Source: Methylobacterium sp. CB376 (GTDB lineage Bacteria; Pseudomonadota; Alphaproteobacteria; Rhizobiales; Beijerinckiaceae). From it: 64,000 nt of DNA. A program made the translations under genes and the position numbers. The DNA is taken from contig NZ_CP121648.1 in NCBI RefSeq assembly GCF_029714205.1, forward strand, positions 3,614,001 through 3,678,000, given 5' to 3'. The notes below the pieces were generated by a model. The model did not search any database, was not told the origin of the DNA, and saw only the letters and a list, made by a program, of their open reading frames with translations. This document shows positions 44,647 through 53,573 of the stretch, one piece after another. Position 1 is the stretch's first letter, and each line of letters starts with the position of its first letter.

Positions 44647-45764
44647 AGGGGCAGGACCTCGACGACCGTGTCCTTGGCATAGCCCTCCCGCGCGGGCGGC
44701 ACCAGCACGGCACCGTCCGCCCGCGCGAGGCGGGCGAGGGGGATATCGGCGCCGCCGAGCGGTTCGGCACCCTCGGCGGATCGCCGCACGAACACCACCT
44801 CGGACAGCCCGATCGCGGAGGCGATCTTGCGGCGGAGCGGCGCGGGGGCGGGGGCGGGCGGGACCGTCCCGGCCAGGGCCGCGAGGAGGGGCCGGCCGAG
44901 GGCGAGGTGGAGCGCCAGCGCGGCCTCCGGCCGGCCCGGCAGCAGCAGGACGGGCCGGCCGGCGACCGCGCCGAACCCGGCCGTCTCGCCCGGCCGCAGG
45001 GCGATCCCGTGCGCCGCGACGGCGCCCGCCCGCGCCAGCCCCTCGGCGCTGCGGTCGCTCCGGCCGGGGCCGCTGCCGCCGACGAGGAAGGTCGCCGCGG
45101 CGCCCTCCGGCAGCGCCGCCGCGGCGCTGTCCGTCAGCGCCGCCGCCACCGCGCCCGGGTCGTCCGGCAGGCGCGCGGCGCGAACCACCCGGGCGCCCTC
45201 GCGGGCGAGGAGGGAGGCGAGGAGGGGCGAGAGCAGGTCGGGCGTCTCCGCCCCGGTGACCAGGAGGAGGACGGCCGGGCGGCGCACGGGCACCTCGGCG
45301 AAGCCGGCCGAGGCCAGGGCGAGCGCCTGCAGCGCGGTCGCGCGCTCGCCCGCCCGTCCCAGCAGATGGCCGGCCGGGATGTCTCCCCCGGCGGGGCGCG
45401 CGCCCTCGCCCGGGGCCGCGTCCGCCACGGCCTCGCCCTCCAGGACGGATTCGGGCGGCAGGACCGTGTCGCTCCCCTCCGGCAGGATCTCGCCGGCCTC
45501 GATCCAGGCGAGGCCGCGCGGGAGCCGCACCGGGGCCTGGGGCGCGGCGCCGGTGATCGCGGCCGCCTCGACCGCGTAGCCGTCGCGCAGGGCGAGGCGG
45601 CGCGCGGGGCGGCCCTCCGGCGCCGGGAGGTCGCGGGCGAGCGGGGCTCCGACGGCGTCGTGGACCGGCACGGCCTCGGGCGGCACCGGCGCGAGGCCGG
45701 CGAGCAGGAGGGCCCGCGCCTCGTCGAGGGGCATCAGCTGCGCGGAGGCGGAACGGCGCGTCAT
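44643..45764 (-). CDS. Divergent MoeA-like molybdopterin-binding protein
   Basis: A 373-aa protein and the first gene of the cofactor operon. MoeA architecture is visible but eroded: RRLALRDGYAVEAAAIT in place of the canonical NxAxDGYA, and VGGSGPGRSDRSAEGLARAGAV in place of the SGGVSxGxxD motif. It ends with KIASAIGLSEVVFVRR and domain IV-like sequence. Loss of motif residues suggests a non-catalytic or altered role. The ATG at 45764 is chosen; the frame extends upstream as low-complexity sequence. Its stop overlaps the next start. Confidence 0.8.
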   Translation of the reverse strand: MTRRSASAQLMPLDEARALLLAGLAPVPPEAVPVHDAVGAPLARDLPAPEGRPARRLALRDGYAVEAAAITGAAPQAPVRLPRGLAWIEAGEILPEGSDTVLPPESVLEGEAVADAAPGEGARPAGGDIPAGHLLGRAGERATALQALALASAGFAEVPVRRPAVLLLVTGAETPDLLSPLLASLLAREGARVVRAARLPDDPGAVAAALTDSAAAALPEGAAATFLVGGSGPGRSDRSAEGLARAGAVAAHGIALRPGETAGFGAVAGRPVLLLPGRPEAALALHLALGRPLLAALAGTVPPAPAPAPLRRKIASAIGLSEVVFVRRSAEGAEPLGGADIPLARLARADGAVLVPPAREGYAKDTVVEVLPL

Positions 45765-46096
45765 GGCTGCCGGCACCGGAGAGGGACGACCGTCGCGCGT
45801 CCCGTCGCGGACCCCGTCCGGGCGAAGGGGCTCGCCCGGATGCGGCATCGGCCGGCTGCGATCAAGCGCTGCGGCCCGCGCGCGGCCTCGGCGACGGCGT
45901 CGCGGGGCCCCGCGCTCATCGCTCGCCCGCGCGGCGCGGGGTGCGGGGCGCCGCCCGGAGGCGGGCCTGCGCGGAGCGGGCGCATCCAGGCGCCGCCGCA
46001 ATCCTCCGCCCCTCCCCCTTCCGTTCCGCGCCGAGATAGTTTACATGTGAACTATCTTGCGGCGGGACAGCCGCGGGGGATCGCGGGAGAGGGTCC
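45765..46096. other. Divergent intergenic region with a near-perfect palindrome
   Basis: This 332-bp gap separates the Mo/W cofactor operon (minus) from the acyl-CoA dehydrogenase gene (plus). Most of it is GC-rich without visible signals. The AT-rich palindrome at 46034-46057, close to the acyl-CoA dehydrogenase start, is the only clear element. Confidence 0.6.
46034..46057. promoter_or_regulatory. 24-bp palindrome upstream of acyl-CoA dehydrogenase
   Basis: Arms AGATAGTT and AACTATCT flank a core reading TACATGTG. Eleven of twelve base pairs are symmetric; the only mismatch is T opposite G. It is an island of low GC, with its edge 39 bp before the start codon. The layout fits an operator (TetR, GntR or MarR type) for fatty acid genes. 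I cannot assign the regulator. Confidence 0.7.
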
Positions 46097-47890
46097 ATGC
46101 CGAGCTACAAGGCGCCCGTGGAGGACGTCCTGTTCCTCCTCAACGACGTGTTCGGGTTCGAGCGCTACAGCAACCTGCCGGGTTTCTCGGACGCGACGCC
46201 GGACGTGGTGGAGGCGATCCTCAACGAGGGCGCGAAGCTCTGCGAGGAGGTGCTGGCCCCCCTCAACCTCCCGGGCGATGCCGAGGGCTGCACCCGCCAC
46301 CCGGACGGCCGCGTGACGACGCCCAAGGGCTTCAAGGAGGCCTACGAAGCCTATGCGGGCGGGGGCTGGAACGGGCTCTCGATGCCGTCCGAGTACGGCG
46401 GCCAGGGCCTGCCCGCGACCCTCAACAGCGTGGTCCAGGAATTCATCTCCTCGGCCAACATCGCCTTCGGGATGTATCCGGGCCTGACCCAGGGCGCGAT
46501 GGCGGCCCTGCTCGTCCACGGCACCGACGCGCAGAAGCGGACCTACCTGCCCCGGATGATCGAGGGGTCCTGGACCGGGACCATGAACCTGACCGAGCCG
46601 CATTGCGGCACGGATCTCGGCCTGCTCAAGACCCGCGCGGTGCCGAACCCCGACGGCTCCTACAGCCTCACCGGCACCAAGATCTTCATCTCGGCCGGCG
46701 AGCACGACCTCTCGGAGAACATCATCCACCTCGTCCTCGCCCGCATCGAGGGCGCGCCGGCCGGCACCAAGGGCATCTCGCTCTTCGTGGTGCCCAAGCT
46801 GCTGGTGAACGGGGACGGCTCGCTCGGCGCGCGCAACGGCGTGTCCTGCGGCTCGATCGAGCACAAGATGGGCATCCACGCCAACGCCACCTGCGTGATG
46901 AACTACGACGGCGCCAAGGGCTGGCTGGTCGGCGAGGCCAATCGCGGCCTCAACGCCATGTTCGTGATGATGAACGAGGCCCGGCTCGCGGTCGGCATCC
47001 AGGGCCTCGCCCTGTCCGAGGTCGCCTACCAGAACGCCGTCGCCTACGCCAAGGAGCGGCTCCAGGGCCGCGCCCTCACCGGCGCCAAGGCCCCGGACAA
47101 GCCCGCCGACCCGATCATCGTCCACCCGGACGTGCGCCGCACCCTGCTGTCGATCCGGGCCTTCAACGAGGCGGGCCGGGCCCTGGTGCTCTGGACCGCC
47201 CTGCAGGCGGACGTGGCGCACCGCTCGGGCGACGCCGCCGAGCGGCAGGCCGCCGACGACCACATGGGCCTGATGACGCCGGTGGTGAAGGGCGTGCTGA
47301 CCGACCGGGGCTTCGCCAACGCGGTCGATGCCCAGCAGATGTTCGGCGGGCACGGCTACATCGAGGAATGGGGCATGTCGCAATTCGTGCGCGACGCCCG
47401 CATCGCCCAGATCTACGAGGGCGCCAACGGCATCCAGGCCATGGACCTCGTCGGCCGCAAGCTGCCGCGCGACGGCGGCCGCGCGATGATGCGCTTCCTC
47501 CAGGAGGTCGAGGGCTTCTGCAAGGAGAACGGCGCCGACGAGACCCTGAAGACCTACACGGCGCCCCTCGCCAAGGCCCTCGGCGACCTCCAGAAGGCGA
47601 CGATGTGGCTGATGCAGAACGCCATGGCCAAGCCCGACAACGCGGGCGCCGCCGCCACCGACTACATGCACCTGATGGGGCTCGTCGCCCTCGGCTACAT
47701 GTGGGCGCGCATCGCCAAGGCGGCCGCCGCCCGCAAGCGGGAGGGCAACGGCGTCGGGACGCGCATGGACGCCAAGCTCGCGACCGGCCGCTTCTACATG
47801 GAGCGCCTCCTGCCCGAGACCGCCACGCGGCTCGCCCGCATCTCGGCCGGCGCCGAGGCCGTCATGGCGGTGCCGGCGGAGATGTTCTAG
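46097..47890 (+). CDS. Acyl-CoA dehydrogenase with C-terminal extension (DmdC/FadE-like)
   Basis: A 597-aa FAD enzyme of the longer acyl-CoA dehydrogenase class. It starts [23 protein letters not shown], typical of the DmdC-like group. It has [19 protein letters not shown] in the FAD/substrate-binding middle domain, [34 protein letters not shown] across two stretches with the catalytic Glu in YEG, and a roughly 130-residue C-terminal domain. It begins fatty or thio-acyl-CoA beta-oxidation together with the downstream thiolase and FadB/J-like genes. A strong GGGAGAGGG precedes the ATG. The chain-length preference is not visible. Confidence 0.93.
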   Translation: MPSYKAPVEDVLFLLNDVFGFERYSNLPGFSDATPDVVEAILNEGAKLCEEVLAPLNLPGDAEGCTRHPDGRVTTPKGFKEAYEAYAGGGWNGLSMPSEYGGQGLPATLNSVVQEFISSANIAFGMYPGLTQGAMAALLVHGTDAQKRTYLPRMIEGSWTGTMNLTEPHCGTDLGLLKTRAVPNPDGSYSLTGTKIFISAGEHDLSENIIHLVLARIEGAPAGTKGISLFVVPKLLVNGDGSLGARNGVSCGSIEHKMGIHANATCVMNYDGAKGWLVGEANRGLNAMFVMMNEARLAVGIQGLALSEVAYQNAVAYAKERLQGRALTGAKAPDKPADPIIVHPDVRRTLLSIRAFNEAGRALVLWTALQADVAHRSGDAAERQAADDHMGLMTPVVKGVLTDRGFANAVDAQQMFGGHGYIEEWGMSQFVRDARIAQIYEGANGIQAMDLVGRKLPRDGGRAMMRFLQEVEGFCKENGADETLKTYTAPLAKALGDLQKATMWLMQNAMAKPDNAGAAATDYMHLMGLVALGYMWARIAKAAAARKREGNGVGTRMDAKLATGRFYMERLLPETATRLARISAGAEAVMAVPAEMF

Positions 47891-48177
47891 GCTGCCGGCG
47901 GCCCGGCGCGCCGCGACGCCCGAACCCGGGACCCGCGTGCCGGAGCCTGGGCGGGCGATCCGCTCGGACGGTCTCGGGACGCGGCGCGACGGCCCGACGC
48001 GCACGGCCGCCGCCGGGTTCGGCGCCCTCGCCCGCCGCCGCGCCGCCCCCGGGGCGCGGGGCGAGGCCGACCGCGCCTGATCCGGGCCGCCCCGGCCCGC
48101 CGATCTCCCCCGCCGCCCGGCCCGCCCCGGACGGCCCGCGCCATCCTGGGAAGAAGCCCCCACTCGGAAGAAGCCCC

Positions 48178-49386
48178 ATGCCCGACGCCTACATCTACGA
48201 CCATGTCCGCACGCCGCGCGGCCGCGGCAAGCCCGACGGCGCGCTCCACGAGGTGACGGCGCTGCGCCTCGCCGAGACGGCGTTGCGCGCCCTCAAGGAC
48301 CGCAACGGCCTCGACAGGGCCGCGGTGGACGACGTGGTGCTCGGCTGCGTCGACCCGGTCGGCGAGGCGGGCGGCGACATCGCCCGCGCGGCCGCCCTCG
48401 TCGCCGATTACGGCGAGCAGGTGCCGGGCGTGCAGATCAACCGCTTCTGCGCCTCGGGCCTCGACGCGGTGAACTTCGCCGCCGCCCAGGTGATGAGCGG
48501 CCAGCACGACCTCGCGGTCGGCGGCGGGGTCGAGTCGATGAGCCGCATCGGCCTCGGCGCCTCGGGCGGCGCCTGGCCGGTCGATCCCTCGATCGCCGTC
48601 AAGTCCTACTTCATGCCCCAGGGCGTCTCGGCCGACCTGATCGCCACCAAGTACGGCTTCTCCCGCGACGCCTGCGACGCCTACGCGGTGGAATCGCAGC
48701 GGCGCGCCGCCCGCTCCTGGGAGGAGGGCCGCTTCGCCAAGGCCGTGGTGCCGGTCAGGGACGTCAACGGCCTGACCATCCTCGACCGCGACGAGCACAT
48801 GCGGCCGGGCACCGACATGCAGACGCTCGGGGCGCTCAAGCCCTCCTTCGCCCAGATGGCGCAGATGGGCGGCTTCGAGGCGGTGGCGGTCGCGGCCCAT
48901 CCCGACGTCGAGGCCCTGAACCACGTCCACCACCCGGGCAATTCCTCCGGCATCGTCGACGGCGCCGCCGCGGTGCTGGTCGGCTCGAAGGAGGCCGGCG
49001 CGGCCGCGGGCCTCACCCCCCGGGCCCGGATCCGGGCCTTCGCCAATATCGGGTCGGACCCGGCGCTGATGCTCACCGGCCCGATCGACGTGACCCGCAA
49101 GGTGCTGGCGCGCGCCCGGATGAGCCTCGACGACATCGACCTCGTCGAGATCAACGAGGCCTTCGCCTCGGTGGTGCTGCGCTTCCAGCAGGCCTTCGAC
49201 CTCGACCCGGACAAGGTCAACGTCAACGGCGGCGCCATCGCGATGGGCCACCCGCTCGGGGCGACCGGCGCCATGATCCTCGGCACCGTGCTGGACGAAC
49301 TGGAGCGGACCGGCAAGGCGACCGCCCTGGTGACGCTCTGCATCGGCGCCGGCATGGGCACCGCCACGATCATCGAGCGGGTCTGA
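48178..49386 (+). CDS. Acetyl-CoA C-acyltransferase (thiolase)
   Basis: A 402-aa thiolase. The nucleophile Cys91 lies in [13 protein letters not shown], with [20 protein letters not shown], the motif [33 protein letters not shown] (His) and [10 protein letters not shown] (second Cys). It cleaves 3-ketoacyl-CoA in the last beta-oxidation step. The ATG at 48178 follows GAAGAAGCCCC; the long open frame upstream, through the acyl-CoA dehydrogenase in another frame, is rejected. A 287-bp GC-rich gap without visible signals precedes it. Confidence 0.95.
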   Translation: MPDAYIYDHVRTPRGRGKPDGALHEVTALRLAETALRALKDRNGLDRAAVDDVVLGCVDPVGEAGGDIARAAALVADYGEQVPGVQINRFCASGLDAVNFAAAQVMSGQHDLAVGGGVESMSRIGLGASGGAWPVDPSIAVKSYFMPQGVSADLIATKYGFSRDACDAYAVESQRRAARSWEEGRFAKAVVPVRDVNGLTILDRDEHMRPGTDMQTLGALKPSFAQMAQMGGFEAVAVAAHPDVEALNHVHHPGNSSGIVDGAAAVLVGSKEAGAAAGLTPRARIRAFANIGSDPALMLTGPIDVTRKVLARARMSLDDIDLVEINEAFASVVLRFQQAFDLDPDKVNVNGGAIAMGHPLGATGAMILGTVLDELERTGKATALVTLCIGAGMGTATIIERV

Positions 49387-49410
49387 GCGTCATTCGCCGC
49401 AGCGATGGCC

Positions 49411-49472
49411 GGTTCGGCGGCGAACGCGATGGGAGACCGGGAGACCGAGCCGACTCGCGCCGTGCCGTTCTG
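49411..49472 (-). repeat. Dispersed intergenic repeat, copy 3 (shortened, inverted)
   Basis: On the minus strand, 49441-49472 matches the head of copy 1 (6083-6114) at 23 of 32 positions, ending CTCGGTCTC. Then GCCGCCGAACC (49411-49421) matches the distal block, with the CGCATCAT segment and its surroundings shortened. It lies between the thiolase and DUF2059 genes. Confidence 0.5.
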
Positions 49473-49582
49473 CCCAGCGCCGGGTGCCGGACACGGCATC
49501 GTGTCCCAAGGGGGTGCTTGACGCTGGCGCCGCGGCCGGGCCTTCGGTCCCCGGCCTCAAGGCGCCTCATCAGGAAACGCTC

Positions 49583-50056
49583 ATGACCCGAACCCTCCCG
49601 CTCCTCGCCCTCGCCCTCGCCCTCGCGGCCCCGGCGGCCCGCGCCGAGGAGCGCACCGACCTCGCCCGCAGCATCGTCGAGCGGACGGTGGCGCGGAATC
49701 TCGGCCTCGCCTTCAAGCAGGCCGAGGAGCGCTCGCTCGCCTCGCTCAGCAAGGAGCAGGCCGACAAGCTCCGGCCCGAACTCGACAAGGGCTTCGAGCA
49801 GGAGCGCGCCAAGCTCGTCGACGACCTCGCCAAGGAATACGCCCAGAAGTTCGGCGACGACGAGCTGAAGCAGCTGACCAGGATCTACGACGACCCGACC
49901 TACCAGAAGTTCCAGGCCCTCAACGCCGACCCGAACTCCCTGGTCTCCAGCATCACCAAGGATGCGGTGACCCGGATGATGAACATGCTGACGCTCGCGA
50001 CCCTGTCGACGCAGCAGCCGCAGCCGGGCGCCGGCCCGGCCCCGCAGAAGCCCTGA
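49583..50056 (+). CDS. Secreted DUF2059-like protein
   Basis: A 157-aa protein with a signal peptide (TRTLPLLALALALAAPAARA, cleavage before EERTD). The mature part is helical and charged, with DDELKQLTRIYDDPTYQKFQAL resembling the DUF2059 core (ExL..l..FYxxP..qK). Periplasmic, function unknown. The ATG at 49583 follows CAGGAAAC. It lies between the thiolase and FadB/J-like genes, an odd place for a periplasmic protein. Confidence 0.7.
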   Translation: MTRTLPLLALALALAAPAARAEERTDLARSIVERTVARNLGLAFKQAEERSLASLSKEQADKLRPELDKGFEQERAKLVDDLAKEYAQKFGDDELKQLTRIYDDPTYQKFQALNADPNSLVSSITKDAVTRMMNMLTLATLSTQQPQPGAGPAPQKP

Positions 50057-50124
50057 CCGGGGCGCCTCCCGCGGCCCGCCGCCGCGGGAGGCCGCACCCG
50101 GGATCCCGAGAAGAGGACGCCCCG

Positions 50125-52326
50125 ATGGACCTCACGCATTTCCGCTTCGAGACCGATCAAGACGGCATCGCGCTCGCGACCTGGGACAGCCCCGGCCGCT
50201 CCATGAACGTGATCACCCCCGAGGTGATGGCCGAACTCGACCGGATCATCGACGCGGTCGCGGGCGACGCCGCCGTCAAGGGCTGCGTCATCACCTCGGG
50301 CAAGGAGGCCTTCTCGGGCGGGGCCGACCTCACGATGCTGCAGGGGCTGGGCGCCGAATACGCCCGGCTCAGCCGGGAGCGCGGCGAGGAGGAGGCGATG
50401 CGCTTCTTCTTCGAGGAGACCCGCCGCCTCTCGCTGCTCTACCGGAAGCTCGAGACCTGCGGGAAGCCCTTCGCGGCGGCGATCCACGGCACCTGCCTGG
50501 GCGGCGCCTTCGAGCTCGCGCTCGCCTGCCATCACCGCGTCGTCTCGGACGACGACAAGACCCGGGTCGGCCTGCCGGAGATCAAGGTCGGGCTGTTCCC
50601 CGGGGCCGGCGGCACTCAGCGCGTCGCCCGCCTGATGCAGACCGGCGACGCCCTGCAGATGCTGTTCAAGGGCGACCAGATCCGGCCGCTCATGGCCCGC
50701 AACATGGGCCTCGTCCACGCGGTGGCCAAGCGCGATTCCGTCGTCGCGGAGGCCAAGGCCTGGATCCGGGGCGGCGGCGCGGCGCTCGCCCCCTGGGACC
50801 AGCCGAAGTTCAAGGCCCCCTCCGGCAAGGTCTACTCGCCGGCCGGGATGATGACCTGGCCGCCCGCCAACGCCATCTACCGCCGCGAGACCCACGACAA
50901 TTACCCGGCCGCGAAGGCGATCCTGCAATCGGTCTACGAGGGCCTGCAGCTGCCGATGGACCTCGCGCTCAAGGTCGAGAGCCGCTACTTCGCCAAGATC
51001 CTGCGCTCGCCGGAAGCCGCGGCGATGATCCGCTCGCTCTTCGTCTCGATGGGCGAGCTCAACAAGGGCGCCCGGCGCCCGGCCGCGATCGGCCCGGTCA
51101 GCCTCAAGCGGGTCGGGGTCGTCGGCGCGGGCTTCATGGGCGCGGGCATCGCCTACGTGACGGCGCAGGCCGGGATCGAGGTCGTGCTGATCGACCAGAG
51201 CGCGGAGGCGGCCGAGAAGGGCAAGGCCTACTCGCACAAGCTCGTCTCCGACCAGATCATGAAGGGCCGCGCCAAGACCGCCGACCGCGACGCGCTGCTC
51301 GCCCGCATCACCGCCACCGCCGACTACGCCGCCCTGTCCGACTGCGACCTCGTGATCGAGGCGGTGTTCGAGGACCCGAAGGTCAAGGCCGAGGTCATCG
51401 CCAAGGTCGAGGCGTCGATCCGCCCCGAGACGATCTTCGCCTCCAACACCTCGACGCTGCCGATCAGCGGCCTCGCCGACGGCTCCGCCCGGCCCGACCA
51501 GTTCATCGGCATCCACTTCTTCTCGCCGGTCGAGAAGATGCTGCTGGTCGAGATCATCAAGGGGCGGCAGAGCGGCGAGCGGGCGCTCGCCGCCGCCCTC
51601 GACTACGTGCGGGCGATCCGCAAGACGCCGATCGTGGTCAACGACGCGCGCGGCTTCTTCGCCAACCGCTGCGTGGGCGCCTACATCCTCGAAGGCCACC
51701 TGATGCTCGCCGAGGGGGTGCCGGCCGCCATGATCGAGAATGCCGGGCGGCAGGCCGGCATGCCGGTCGGTCCCCTCTCCCTCAATGACGAGGTCGGCGT
51801 CGATCTCGGCCTCAAGATCCTGAAGGCCACCAAGGCCCAGGCCGGCGAGGGCGCCGTGAACCCGCTCCAGGAGCGCCTGCTCGTCGCCCTCGTCGAGGGC
51901 GAGGGACGGCTCGGGCGCAAGAACCGCAAGGGCTTCTACGATTACCCGGAGAACGGGCCGAAGCGGCTCTGGCCGGGCCTCGCGGCGCTCGCCGGGACGC
52001 GCCAGGATCCCGACGCGGTCGACTTCCAGGAACTGAAGCACCGGCTCCTCGTCGCCCAGGCGGTCGAGGCGGCCCGGGTCTACGGCGAGGGCGTGGTGAC
52101 GGATCCCCGCGAGGCGGATGTCGGCTCGATCCTCGGCTTCGGCTTCGCGCCCTTCACGGGCGGGGTGCTCTCCTACATCGACGGCATGGGCGCCCGCCGC
52201 TTCGTGGAGCTGTGCCGCCGCCTCGAGGCCAAGCACGGCGCCCGCTTCGCGCCCCCGGCGAACCTGCTCGCCATGGCGGAGACGGGCGAGCGCTTCTACG
52301 GCCGCGCGGAGGCCCGGGCGGCCTGA
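50125..52326 (+). CDS. Fatty acid oxidation multifunctional enzyme (enoyl-CoA hydratase / 3-hydroxyacyl-CoA dehydrogenase)
   Basis: A 733-aa FadB/FadJ-type alpha subunit. An N-terminal crotonase domain (residues about 1-200) has IHGTCLGGAFELALACHHRV and GLPEIKVGLFPGAGGTQRVARL with both catalytic Glu. The NAD-binding Rossmann motif VGAGFMGAGIAYVTAQAG begins near 333, then LVIEAVFEDPKVKAEV and the catalytic His in IGIHFFSPVEKMLLVEII, followed by two C-terminal 3HCDH domains. It performs the two middle steps of beta-oxidation, with the thiolase 0.7 kb upstream as partner. GAGAAGAGG precedes the ATG. Confidence 0.95.
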   Translation: MDLTHFRFETDQDGIALATWDSPGRSMNVITPEVMAELDRIIDAVAGDAAVKGCVITSGKEAFSGGADLTMLQGLGAEYARLSRERGEEEAMRFFFEETRRLSLLYRKLETCGKPFAAAIHGTCLGGAFELALACHHRVVSDDDKTRVGLPEIKVGLFPGAGGTQRVARLMQTGDALQMLFKGDQIRPLMARNMGLVHAVAKRDSVVAEAKAWIRGGGAALAPWDQPKFKAPSGKVYSPAGMMTWPPANAIYRRETHDNYPAAKAILQSVYEGLQLPMDLALKVESRYFAKILRSPEAAAMIRSLFVSMGELNKGARRPAAIGPVSLKRVGVVGAGFMGAGIAYVTAQAGIEVVLIDQSAEAAEKGKAYSHKLVSDQIMKGRAKTADRDALLARITATADYAALSDCDLVIEAVFEDPKVKAEVIAKVEASIRPETIFASNTSTLPISGLADGSARPDQFIGIHFFSPVEKMLLVEIIKGRQSGERALAAALDYVRAIRKTPIVVNDARGFFANRCVGAYILEGHLMLAEGVPAAMIENAGRQAGMPVGPLSLNDEVGVDLGLKILKATKAQAGEGAVNPLQERLLVALVEGEGRLGRKNRKGFYDYPENGPKRLWPGLAALAGTRQDPDAVDFQELKHRLLVAQAVEAARVYGEGVVTDPREADVGSILGFGFAPFTGGVLSYIDGMGARRFVELCRRLEAKHGARFAPPANLLAMAETGERFYGRAEARAA

Positions 52327-52450
52327 TCCGGCGGGTCGCGGTCGCCCGCGGCGGCGCCATCGGGCTGCGACGACGCGCCGCCGGACTGCCCCTCCGGCGC
52401 CGCCGGGGGGGCGGCGACGGGCGGATCGGCCGGGGCGGCGGGGCGACCGC

Positions 52451-52831
52451 TCAGGGGAGCAGCGCCGTCACCTCGATCTCGACCTTCATCTCCGGCCGCA
52501 GCAGGCCCGCCACCACGACCAGCGTCGCGGCGGGCCGCACCGCGCCCATCACCCGTCCGCACACCGCCAGCACCGCCTCGGCCTCGGCCCGGTCGGTGAC
52601 GTAGTAGGTCGCCCGCACCACCCGTTCCAGGGAGGCGCCGGCCTGCTCCAGCACCGCCGCGATCGTGCGCCAGCAGGCCTCGGCCTGCGCGGCGGCGTCC
52701 TCCGGCATGGTCATGGCGGCGTAGTCGTAGCCCGTCGTCCCCGACACGAACACGAAGCCGCCCTCGACCACGGCGCGGGAATAGCCGTAGGCCTTCTCGA
52801 AGGGCGAGCCGCCGTCGATCCGGCCCCGCAT
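52451..52831 (-). CDS. RidA family protein
   Basis: A 126-aa Rid/YjgF-family protein. It has GSPFEKAYGYSRAVVEGGFVFVSGTTGYD, ERVVRATYYVTDRAEAEAVL and a C-terminal AVRPAATLVVVAGL (the conserved Arg) with VEIEVTAL. Archetypal RidA deaminates reactive enamines and imines, but Rid subfamilies differ. The ATG at 52831 gives the family-length protein; the frame stays open 50 codons upstream, through a dispersed repeat. It points away from oxlT. Confidence 0.9.
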   Translation of the reverse strand: MRGRIDGGSPFEKAYGYSRAVVEGGFVFVSGTTGYDYAAMTMPEDAAAQAEACWRTIAAVLEQAGASLERVVRATYYVTDRAEAEAVLAVCGRVMGAVRPAATLVVVAGLLRPEMKVEIEVTALLP

Positions 52832-52862
52832 CCTGTCCTCCCGATTCGGTCCACCCAGTCCA

Positions 52863-52911
52863 GGCAGGATCGCACGGAGCAATCCTGCTGAGCCACTTGC
52901 TTGCGCATCGG
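52863..52911 (+). repeat. Dispersed intergenic repeat, copy 4 (head part)
   Basis: A near-palindromic head (GGCAGGATCG ... CAATCCTGCT) is followed by CTTGCTTGCGCATC, aligning without gaps to 6081-6129 at about 34 of 49 positions. Only the proximal part of the element is present. It lies just upstream of ridA. Confidence 0.6.
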
Positions 52912-53142
52912 CGGCGACCTCCTCGGACATGCGCCCGCGCGCGGCGGAGCCGACCGCCGCGAGGGGGCAGCGCTGCCCCACGCGCGCGGCGCCCGCTTAA
53001 TCCCGATGACGGCGCGCAACGAACTCGCTGCTTCAGTAATCCCGGGCCACGATCAAGATTTGATGCGCGCTCACGCAGCAACCCTTCGCACCCGTCTCGC
53101 GGGCGACGTTGACAAAGCCGGGAAGGCGTGAGCACATTGTTA

Positions 53143-53153
53143 TTGGTATACAG
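53143..53153. promoter_or_regulatory. GTATAC-centred element upstream of oxlT
   Basis: TTGGTATACAG is an AT-rich, partly palindromic site about 29 bp after a TTGACA. It resembles TGGCATACA before the formate dehydrogenase genes. Both pathways meet in oxalate/formate metabolism, so a shared GntR-like regulator is possible but unproven. Confidence 0.35.
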
Positions 53154-53346
53154 TCGACCTTAGAAGCAACCATCCCAGTTCCGCGTCGCCGTCGGCCCGA
53201 CGGCGCGCGGTGGGGCAAGGTTCCGCCGCACCGGGATCGACGGCCAACACAACGAAGAACTGAGGAACGACCCATGCGCCGCCCCCGACCTGCCGCCCGA
53301 CTGAGTCCGGCGCGGGCCCCGCCCCGCCTCCACTCGCCGCGCCATC

Positions 53347-53436
53347 GCTCGCCGAGACGCGGTTCGCCGAGCCGTGATTCACCGAGACTTGGCTCACCGA
53401 GACCTGGCTCACCGAGATCTGGCTCAGCGCGACACG
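53347..53436. repeat. 15-bp tandem repeat, six units, in the oxlT leader
   Basis: Six degenerate units of the GCTCACCGAGACCTG type run from 53347 to 53436; the fourth and fifth are nearly identical. They encode SPRxG-like repeats in the open frame, but that frame lacks a convincing start or family. The array ends 137 bp before the oxlT ATG. Confidence 0.9.
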
Positions 53437-53573
53437 CGCCCCGGCCGCCGGCCGGGGCCGCGCGGGCCGTCGCGCGGCCCGATTCGGGCCCGCGCCCGAC
53501 ACCTCACACGCCAATGACCGTCGCGCGCCGCCCGGAACCGGGGCGCCCGACACAGGAGGGAGGACTCCGCCCC

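Larger units (their letters stand above)
52832..53573. other. Long divergent regulatory region upstream of oxlT
   Basis: This 742-bp gap lies between RidA and oxlT. It contains a dispersed-repeat copy (52863-52911), a TTGACA (53109-53114) that could be a -35 box, the AT-rich TTGGTATACAG (53143-53153) and a 15-bp tandem array (53347-53436). The open frame in its second half is arginine/proline/serine-rich repeat sequence and I do not regard it as a gene. The oxlT leader may therefore exceed 400 nt. Confidence 0.6.

Noticed and set aside
53274..53573. A separate Arg/Pro/Ser-rich protein gene before oxlT
   Set aside because: Its sequence is largely the 15-bp repeat translated, with no family match. 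An ATG at 53274 exists, but I saw no convincing gene signal. Kept only as a possible leader peptide.
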